The notes under the pieces were generated by a model, which saw only the letters and a list, made by a program, of their open reading frames with translations, was not told the DNA's origin and searched no databases. Below, piece after piece: positions 9,276 to 14,522 of a DNA stretch of 14,522 nt; position 1 is the stretch's first letter; each line of letters begins with the position of its first letter. The position numbers were made by a program, and so were the translations under genes. Source of the DNA: Gemmatimonadota bacterium (GTDB taxonomy: Bacteria > Gemmatimonadota > Gemmatimonadetes > Longimicrobiales > Gaopeijiaceae). The stretch is taken from assembly GCA_018678395.1 (NCBI GenBank), contig JAHHMJ010000220.1:1-14522 (forward strand), given 5' to 3'.

Positions 9276-10523
9276 TCAGGCGCCGCGGCGCCGATCCTCC
9301 TGCTGCGGGGCGGTGTGGAGCACCAGCAGAGGGGGCACGGCGCGGTCTACGCTTTCGGCGGTGACGACGACCTCACGCACGTCGGTGCGAGCCGGGATCT
9401 CGAACATCACCTCGCGCATGAGGCTCTCGATGACGGACCGCAGACCCCGCGCACCCGTGCCTCGGTCGAGCGTCTTCTTCGCGATGGCCCGGATGGCGTC
9501 CTTGTCGAACGTCAGGCCGATACCCTCGAGCTCGAACATCTTCTGGTACTGCTTGACCAGCGCGTTCTTCGGCTCGACCAGGATGCGGCAGAGCGCGTCC
9601 TCGTCGAGTTCGTCGAGCGACACCGACACCGGAAGACGACCGACCAGCTCCGGGATGATGCCGAACCGCTGAAGGTCCTCGGGCTCGACGTGGCGCATCA
9701 GCTCTTCGCGCTTGTCTCGCTCGGCCTCGTCGGTGAATCCGATCGCCCGCTTGCCGATCCGCGCCTCGACGATCTTCTCGAGCCCGTCGAAGGCACCCCC
9801 GCAGATGAAGAGAATGTTGCGGGTGTTGATCTGGATGTACTCCTGCTGGGGGTGCTTTCGGCCGCCCTGAGGCGGTACCGACGCCACCGTCCCCTCCAGG
9901 ATCTTGAGCAGCGCCTGCTGGACCCCCTCACCGGAAACGTCCCGCGTGATCGAGGGGTTCTCCGACTTGCGGGCGATCTTGTCCATCTCGTCGATGTAGA
10001 CGATCCCCCGCTCGCACTCGGCGATGTTGTAGTCGGCCGACTGCAGCAGTCGGACCAGGATGTTCTCGACATCCTCGCCGACGTAGCCGGCCTCCGTCAG
10101 GGTCGTCGCATCGGCGATCGTGAAGGGCACGTGGAGCATCCGCGCCAACGTCTGCGCGAGCAGTGTCTTCCCGACACCGGTGGGGCCGATGAGCAGGATG
10201 TTGGCCTTGTCGATCTCGACGTCGTCGAGCACGCCCTGGTGATTGACCCGCTTGTAGTGGTTGTAGACCGAGACCGACAGGGCACGCTTGGCGTCTTCCT
10301 GGCCGATCACGTACTGGTCCAGGATGTCCTTGATCTCCTGCGGCTTCGGGCTGGGGACGGACTGCTCCGCCTGTTCGCGCTCCTCTTCCTCGGCGAGGAT
10401 CTCGTTGCAGAGCGAGATGCACTCGTTGCAGATGTAGACCGAGGGACCGCTGATGAACTTCTTGACGCTGTCCTTCGACTTCCCGCAGAAGCTGCAGCGG
10501 AGATGCTTGTCGGTCGTCATCAT
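9276..10523 (-). CDS. clpX: ATP-dependent Clp protease ATP-binding subunit ClpX
   Basis: AAA+ unfoldase that recognises tagged or specific substrates and threads them into ClpP. 415 aa, normal length. Numbering from the first ATG: the zinc-binding domain has Cys10, Cys13, Cys32 and Cys35 (CSFC...CNEC). Walker A is GPTGVGKT (113-120), the pore loop GYVG (146-149), Walker B VYIDEMDK (Asp178/Glu179), the RKH loop Arg222-His224, the ClpP-docking loop IGF (261-263) and the GARGLRS sensor-2 segment. The C-terminus ends in a short charged tail after the conserved fold. Two adjacent ATGs (10523 and 10520) are possible starts; AAGGA sits three bases before the first and six before the second, so the second is slightly better spaced. 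It is 36 bases downstream of clpP and four bases upstream of lon. Confidence 0.98.
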   Translation of the reverse strand: MMTTDKHLRCSFCGKSKDSVKKFISGPSVYICNECISLCNEILAEEEEREQAEQSVPSPKPQEIKDILDQYVIGQEDAKRALSVSVYNHYKRVNHQGVLDDVEIDKANILLIGPTGVGKTLLAQTLARMLHVPFTIADATTLTEAGYVGEDVENILVRLLQSADYNIAECERGIVYIDEMDKIARKSENPSITRDVSGEGVQQALLKILEGTVASVPPQGGRKHPQQEYIQINTRNILFICGGAFDGLEKIVEARIGKRAIGFTDEAERDKREELMRHVEPEDLQRFGIIPELVGRLPVSVSLDELDEDALCRILVEPKNALVKQYQKMFELEGIGLTFDKDAIRAIAKKTLDRGTGARGLRSVIESLMREVMFEIPARTDVREVVVTAESVDRAVPPLLVLHTAPQQEDRRRGA

Positions 10524-10559
10524 TCGTCCTTGGAGGCGTTCGGCGGGCGGGCGACGGGA

Positions 10560-11204
10560 TCAGTCCCCGTTCCCGTTCCCCTCGAGAGTCTCGGAGGTCA
10601 CAGGCTTCTCTCCACTTCCCATCGGTCCTTCGAGGACCCGGTCGATCAGTCCGTATTCTGCAGCCTCGTGCGGGCTCATGAAACGGTCGCGGTCGACGTC
10701 GTCCGCGATCTGATCGATGCTCTGGCCGCTGTGCTTGGCGAGAATCCCGTTGAGCCGCTTGCGGATATCGAGGATCTCGCGAGCCGCGATCTCGATGTCG
10801 GCCGCCGTCCCCTGGGTGCCGGACGAGGGCTGGTGAATCATGATGCGCGAGTTCGGAAGTGCGTTGCGCTTCCCCTCGGAGCCCGCGGCCAGAAGGACGG
10901 CCCCCATCGACGCGGCCATCCCCACGCAGTACGTGGCGACGGGCGCACGCATGTGCTGCATCGTGTCGTAGATGGCCATACCGGCGTACACGCTGCCCCC
11001 GGGCGAGTTGATGTACAGGTGGACGTCCCGCTCCGGATCGTCGGCGTCGAGGAAGAGGAGCTGGGCCACCATGATGTTTGCCACATTGTCGTCGATGGCG
11101 CTACCCAGGAAGACGATGCGGTCCATCAGGAGACGCGAGAAGATGTCGTACGACCGCTCGCCGCGGTTGGTGCGTTCGATGACGTAAGGAGGGTATACGG
11201 CCAT
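10560..11204 (-). CDS. clpP: ATP-dependent Clp protease proteolytic subunit ClpP
   Basis: Serine peptidase that forms the double-heptamer degradation chamber and works with ClpX, encoded next. 214 aa. The catalytic triad is complete: Ser99 in [11 protein letters not shown], His124 in [11 protein letters not shown] and Asp173 in [11 protein letters not shown]. The N-terminus ([19 protein letters not shown]) matches the axial-loop and first-helix region of the family, so little or no propeptide is present. After the usual end near [10 protein letters not shown] there is an extra hydrophilic Gly/Glu/Asn tail of about 20 residues. No strong Shine-Dalgarno is seen before the ATG. It lies 38 bases after tig and 36 before clpX, in the widespread tig-clpP-clpX order. 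Confidence 0.98.
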   Translation of the reverse strand: MAVYPPYVIERTNRGERSYDIFSRLLMDRIVFLGSAIDDNVANIMVAQLLFLDADDPERDVHLYINSPGGSVYAGMAIYDTMQHMRAPVATYCVGMAASMGAVLLAAGSEGKRNALPNSRIMIHQPSSGTQGTAADIEIAAREILDIRKRLNGILAKHSGQSIDQIADDVDRDRFMSPHEAAEYGLIDRVLEGPMGSGEKPVTSETLEGNGNGD

Positions 11205-11242
11205 GGTGCGGGCAGCGTGGGTTCGGGGGATTCGGCTCCGGC

Positions 11243-12514
11243 TCAGGCCGAGGCGTCGGTAATCGTGGACTGTTCCTTCAGGTAGTCGAAGACCTTCTGC
11301 TCGGTGATCTCACGCTCGAGCTGGTCGATGCGCCCGGCCTTCTGCAGGCGGGCGTAGACCTCGGCCGGATTCGAGTCGTTCTTCTCGGCGATCTCCTCCA
11401 CACGAGCATCGATCTCATCGTCCGTGGACTGCAGTTCCTGCTGCTCGGCGATTCGCTCGATGACCAGGATCCGCTGGACGGATCGCACGGCCTCGCCGCG
11501 CAGCTGATCGCGCGCCTGCGCGAGGCGCTCCGGGTCCGCGCCCTGACCGTCACCGAGGATCGAGTCGAGGTACCGGTCGACCATCGAGCTCGGAACCTCG
11601 AAGGGGTTCGCCTCGATGATGGCGTTGAGGAGCTGGCCGCGCACCGCGCCCTCGCTCTGATCTCCGGCTTCCTTCTCGAGATCCTCACGGATGCGCCCGC
11701 GGAGCGTGTCGAGATCCTCGAAGTCGCCCAGCGAGCGCGCGAAGGCATCGTCGCCCTCGGGCAGCTCCCGGATCTTACGCTCGCGCAGCTGGATCTCGAG
11801 CTTCTCGGACTGTCCCCGGCGCTCCTCGTTGGGGAAGTCGTCCGGGAACGTCACGTCGAACTCGCCCTGCGCGCCGACGTCCAGCGTGTAGATCGCGCTC
11901 TCCACGTCCGGAATCGCGTCGCCCTCTCCGAGAATGAGATCGTAGGGGCGCGGCTCTTCGTCACCGTCTTCGGAGTCGAGACGCGTGACCGACACGGACA
12001 CGAGGTCACCGGCGGTGGGGCGTCCCTCCTCGGCCGGGGCCCAGGTGCCGTTCTGGTCCCGCAGGCGCTCGAGAACACGGTCCACGTCTTCGTCCTTCAC
12101 CACGGCCGCCGGCCGCTCGACGGCGAAGCCGCCGACGCGGGCGAACGCGATCTCGGGATTGACGTCGAACGAGATCCTGAAGGTGAGCTCGGCGTCTGGC
12201 TCGTACTCGAGCTCCTCGACCTCGCCCTCGGAGATCGGGCTGAGGTCGCTGGCCTTGAGCGCCTCCCGGTACGCATCGCCCACCACCCGGTCGACCATCT
12301 CCTGGTTGAGCGCGGCGCCGAAGCGCTTCTCCATGACGGAGGCCGGGATCTTCCCGGAACGGAATCCGGGAATCCGGACCCGCGCAGCGAGCGTCTTGGC
12401 GATCTTGCGTCGCTCCGTGCGGACGATGTCCGCCGGGACCGTGACCGCGAGTGTGCGGCGCCATGCCTCACCTTCGGACAGGTCGATCTTCAGTTGGGCA
12501 GCGTCCAGCGTCAT
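11243..12514 (-). CDS. tig: Trigger factor (ribosome-associated chaperone and peptidyl-prolyl isomerase)
   Basis: Binds the ribosome near the exit tunnel and shields nascent chains; it also has proline isomerase activity. 423 aa, normal. The N-terminal ribosome-binding domain carries the signature GFRSGK (50-55) within [20 protein letters not shown]. The FKBP-like domain (about 155-245) follows, with [26 protein letters not shown] and DVTFPDDFP. The helical C-terminal arm domain runs to residue 423. I start at the ATG at 12514: family similarity begins there, and GAAGGA lies seven bases upstream. The frame stays open for 28 more codons, but that extension would run into tRNA-Leu. It heads the minus-strand proteostasis unit, 44 bases below the tRNA. 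Confidence 0.97.
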   Translation of the reverse strand: MTLDAAQLKIDLSEGEAWRRTLAVTVPADIVRTERRKIAKTLAARVRIPGFRSGKIPASVMEKRFGAALNQEMVDRVVGDAYREALKASDLSPISEGEVEELEYEPDAELTFRISFDVNPEIAFARVGGFAVERPAAVVKDEDVDRVLERLRDQNGTWAPAEEGRPTAGDLVSVSVTRLDSEDGDEEPRPYDLILGEGDAIPDVESAIYTLDVGAQGEFDVTFPDDFPNEERRGQSEKLEIQLRERKIRELPEGDDAFARSLGDFEDLDTLRGRIREDLEKEAGDQSEGAVRGQLLNAIIEANPFEVPSSMVDRYLDSILGDGQGADPERLAQARDQLRGEAVRSVQRILVIERIAEQQELQSTDDEIDARVEEIAEKNDSNPAEVYARLQKAGRIDQLEREITEQKVFDYLKEQSTITDASA

Positions 12515-12558
12515 TCCGTGGTCCTTCGGGATCGGGGCATGTTCGGAAGAGGGCGGAG

Positions 12559-12641
12559 TGCGAAAGGGGGGACTCGAACCCCCACGGCACGAGGCCACGA
12601 GATCCTAAGTCTCGCGCGTCTACCAGTTCCGCCACTTTCGC
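12559..12641 (-). tRNA. tRNA-Leu, anticodon UAG
   Basis: Folds as a complete class II tRNA. The acceptor stem is GCGAAAG/CTTTCGC (12635-12641 with 12560-12566), with discriminator A at 12559. The D arm reads GTGGCGGAACTGGTAGACGC. The anticodon stem is CGAGA/TCTCG around the loop CTTAGGA; the anticodon TAG is at 12605-12607. A 14-base long variable arm includes a GGC/GCC stem. The T arm is GGGGG-TTCGAGT-CCCCC (12567-12583). Long variable arm, A73 and the anticodon all agree with leucine (CUA/CUN codons). The 3' CCA is not encoded, so it must be added after transcription. It stands directly upstream of tig on the same strand. Confidence 0.97.
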
Positions 12642-12680
12642 GTGCGGGCGCGCTCCGGGACTCCGGTCGCCCTCGAGGCA

Positions 12681-12701
12681 TTTCCGGAACCGGCCCGGAA
12701 A
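12681..12701. repeat. Small inverted repeat in the htrA-tRNA spacer
   Basis: TTTCCGG (12681-12687) and CCGGAAA (12695-12701) form a perfect seven-base stem with a seven-base loop. It touches the proposed -10 element and lies in the presumed leader of the tRNA-Leu transcript. It may be a leader structure or chance in GC-rich DNA. The rest of the 156-base spacer (12642-12797) shows no coding sequence. Confidence 0.3.
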
Positions 12702-12729
12702 GATAACCGGGCGGCGCCGGGTCCCTCAA
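12700..12729 (-). promoter_or_regulatory. Candidate sigma-70-type promoter for tRNA-Leu and the tig-clpP-clpX-lon genes
   Basis: On the minus strand, TTGAGG (12729-12724) is followed after 18 bases by TATCTT (12705-12700). Each hexamer matches the consensus at four of six positions. The -10 lies in one of the few A/T-rich patches of an otherwise GC-rich spacer. A start near 12693 would give a leader of about 50 bases before the tRNA. The site sits between the hairpin behind htrA and the tRNA, where a promoter would be expected. This is an eye-made call; the true promoter could differ, and tig may have its own. Confidence 0.4.
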
Positions 12730-12733
12730 CGGA

Positions 12734-12771
12734 GGCGGGGCGGGCCCGTCGATCGACGAACCCGCCCCGCT
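12734..12771 (-). terminator. Strong hairpin downstream of htrA, possible terminator
   Basis: A perfect ten-base inverted repeat, GCGGGGCGGG (12735-12744) and CCCGCCCCGC (12761-12770), encloses a second palindrome, CGTCGATCGACG (12747-12758), separated from it by a two-base mismatch. The structure begins 26 bases after the htrA stop. No T-run follows on either strand, so if it terminates transcription it would do so as an atypical hairpin or together with Rho; it could instead stabilise the htrA mRNA end. Confidence 0.5.
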
Positions 12772-12797
12772 CGCAGAGCGTTTCCGGCCGCGGCGGA

Positions 12798-14345
12798 TCA
12801 GCCGCCCGGCATGCGGACGTTGACGACGCGCGAACTGTCGTCCGGCCGCATCACGACCAGCTGGACGATCGCGCCGGGCTCGACCTCGGCGAGCAGGCGC
12901 CGGACGTCGTCGGTCTCCCCGACGGGCTCGCCGTCGATCGCCACGATGCGCTCGCCGGCCAGCAGTCCCCGTCGCGCCGCCGCGCTCGCGCGCTGGAGCT
13001 CGGTGATCACGATACCTTCGGCCTCGGCGTAGCCGTAGCGATCGGCCAGCTCGCGGGTCATCGGCTCGACCATGATGCCGAGGCGCTCCTCGGCCATCGG
13101 CTCGGCCGCGACCACGGTGGGCGCGGTCTCGTTCAACGGAGCCTCGCCCAGACGCAGCGTCACGTCGCGGGGTGAGCCATCGCGGTAGACGGTGAGCTCG
13201 ATCCGGTCGCCCGGACGCCGCATCGCCACCTTGCCCTGCAACTGCGCCACATAACCGACCGGCTCGCCCTCGACCTCGACGATGACGTCGCCCTGCTGCA
13301 GGTCCTCGCCGGCGGCGGGGCCCTCTTCGTCCACCCCCTGGATCAGTACGCCCGCGACCGACGGCAGACCGAAGGCCTCGGCGTCCTCGGACGCCACGTC
13401 CTCGATGATCACGCCCAGGCGTGCGCGCCGTACGGCCCCGAACTCGATCAGATCCTCCATGATGCGGCGCGCGAGGTTGATCGGGATGGCGAAGCCGTAA
13501 CCCTGATAGAAGCCCGTCGCGCTGGCGATCGCGGAGTTGATCCCGACGACGCGGCCCTGAATGTCGACCAGCGGCCCACCCGAATTGCCGGGGTTGATGA
13601 CCGCATCGGTCTGGATGAAGTCCTCGATGGCGTAGCCCTGGTTCGCCCGAGTCCGCGGGTCGTTCCGGAGCTCGTTCTGGATCAGGCCGAGCCCTCGACC
13701 CCGGGCACTGACGATCCCGGCGGTCACGGTGTAATCCAGCTGGTTGCCGGCTCCGAACCCGGGGTTGCCGATCGCGAGCACCCACTCGCCGACCTCGACG
13801 CCCTCGGAGTCCCCGAAGCTCATGGTCGGGAACGACTCTTCGGTGTCGATCTTGATCACCGCGACGTCGGTGAAGGGGTCCGTGCCGATCACCCGCGCGT
13901 CGAAGTACCGCCGGTCCGGAAAGTAGACCCGGACCTCGGACGCCTCGGCCACGACATGATCGTTCGTGAGAATGTAGCCGTCGTCGGAGATGATGAAGCC
14001 GCTGCCGCCGGCCAGGCGCGGCTGAGCGTCGGGCTCGCCGGGCTGGAAGAACCTCTGGAGGGGTTCGGGGACGTCGCTCGCGGCGGGGGCGGTCACGATC
14101 CGCGTCGCCTCGATGCGAACGACCGCCGGCGTGACGGCGTCGGCGACGTTGACGAACGCATCACTCAGGTCGAGCGCGGGACGAACCGACTGGGCCGACA
14201 CGCGGGGCGATTCGTCGATCGTGGGAAGCGCGGTGGAGGATTGGCTCCAACCGAAGCCCGCGGCCAACCCGAGGGCGGCCACGAACGTCGCCGACGTATA
14301 GAGTACGACCTTCGCCTTCGAGCGAAGAGGGTCGTGAACGGCCAT
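12798..14345 (-). CDS. HtrA/DegP-family serine protease with two PDZ domains
   Basis: Trypsin-like envelope protease/chaperone for misfolded extracytoplasmic proteins. 515 aa. A basic start (LRSKAK) and a hydrophobic segment at about residues 12-33 with no obvious signal-peptidase site suggest an N-terminal membrane anchor, though a cleaved signal peptide is possible. The protease domain has His130 (ILTNDHVV), Asp160 (PFTDVAVIK) and Ser255 (NPGNSGGPL), a complete triad. PDZ1 spans about 308-400 (RLGVIIEDV...) and PDZ2 about 420-512 (RLGIMVEPM...). A linker rich in Ala/Pro/Glu separates them. I start at the ATG at 14345, which has GAGGT eight bases upstream and directly precedes the membrane segment; two upstream in-frame ATGs would only add a polar extension. 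It is transcribed toward the tRNA-tig unit but separated from it by a hairpin. I leave the symbol blank because degP, degQ and degS types cannot be told apart by name alone. Confidence 0.95.
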   Translation of the reverse strand: MAVHDPLRSKAKVVLYTSATFVAALGLAAGFGWSQSSTALPTIDESPRVSAQSVRPALDLSDAFVNVADAVTPAVVRIEATRIVTAPAASDVPEPLQRFFQPGEPDAQPRLAGGSGFIISDDGYILTNDHVVAEASEVRVYFPDRRYFDARVIGTDPFTDVAVIKIDTEESFPTMSFGDSEGVEVGEWVLAIGNPGFGAGNQLDYTVTAGIVSARGRGLGLIQNELRNDPRTRANQGYAIEDFIQTDAVINPGNSGGPLVDIQGRVVGINSAIASATGFYQGYGFAIPINLARRIMEDLIEFGAVRRARLGVIIEDVASEDAEAFGLPSVAGVLIQGVDEEGPAAGEDLQQGDVIVEVEGEPVGYVAQLQGKVAMRRPGDRIELTVYRDGSPRDVTLRLGEAPLNETAPTVVAAEPMAEERLGIMVEPMTRELADRYGYAEAEGIVITELQRASAAARRGLLAGERIVAIDGEPVGETDDVRRLLAEVEPGAIVQLVVMRPDDSSRVVNVRMPGG

Positions 14346-14522
14346 CGTGATTACCTCTCTTCCTTGTCTTCCATCGTTCATCGCCGCCGGACGGCCCGGC
14401 GCCGCAGTTCGGTACACTATGGACGGTGGGGGGGTTCACGAGGTGGGACGCACCGGGGGCGGGACACGGTTGCCCGTACCCCACCCCATGCGGCGACGCC
14501 CGTCGTCAGCGGTGTCCTAGCG

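Noticed and set aside
9315..11285. Long plus-strand open frame (656 codons) opposite clpX and clpP
   Set aside because: Mirror of two certain genes; its Asp/Val/Leu/Arg-rich repeats follow from their codon use and no motif is present.
12515..12598. Upstream extension of tig in the same frame
   Set aside because: It would overlap the 3' half of tRNA-Leu and adds no family-like sequence; the ATG at 12514 has a well-placed Shine-Dalgarno.
14346..14442. Possible promoter for htrA (TAGTGT at 14419-14414, GTGAAC farther upstream)
   Set aside because: The -10 match is weak and neither a sigma-70 -35 nor the ECF-type GAAC/GTC pair falls at a workable spacing. The 177 bases upstream of htrA hold nothing else I can support.

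Overview
This is a high-GC, gene-dense chromosomal segment of ordinary bacterial housekeeping type. I see no mobile element, CRISPR array, rRNA or phage gene. It holds one 5'-truncated gene, ten complete protein genes and one tRNA. The lineage is an inference. The GC-rich coding, the hslU-argF and tRNA-Leu/tig/clpP/clpX/lon layouts, and a sigma-54 activator whose C-terminal half recalls regulators of the Bacteroidota/FCB group together suggest Gemmatimonadota or a nearby FCB lineage. A deltaproteobacterial-type lineage is the main alternative.

Left block (plus strand, 1-5629): the end of hslU (ATPase of the HslUV protease, N-terminus cut by the window edge), argF (ornithine carbamoyltransferase), gcvT (glycine-cleavage aminomethyltransferase), a MogA/MoaB-type molybdopterin gene, and a 566-aa sigma-54-dependent activator joined to it by an ATGA overlap. 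Gaps are 50, 17, 76 and -4 bases, consistent with one transcription unit.

Right block (minus strand, read from 14345 down to 5593): htrA/degP-type protease, a hairpin-rich spacer with a candidate promoter, tRNA-Leu(UAG), then tig, clpP, clpX, lon, engB and an unidentified lipoprotein. From clpX onward the genes are very tightly packed: 4 bases between clpX and lon, a GTGA overlap lon/engB and an ATGA overlap engB/lipoprotein. The two blocks converge, and the last 37 bases of the lipoprotein gene and of the sigma-54 activator gene lie on opposite strands of the same DNA.

Functionally the window gathers most of the cell's protein quality control: trigger factor for nascent chains, ClpXP, Lon and HslU(V) for cytoplasmic degradation, and an HtrA protease for the envelope. 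Arginine, one-carbon and molybdenum-cofactor enzymes sit beside it. The least explained items are the activator with a receiver-like domain lacking the phosphorylation residues and a long insert before its DNA-binding helix, and the coupled lipoprotein of unknown function. I found no convincing new defence, toxin or mobile system.
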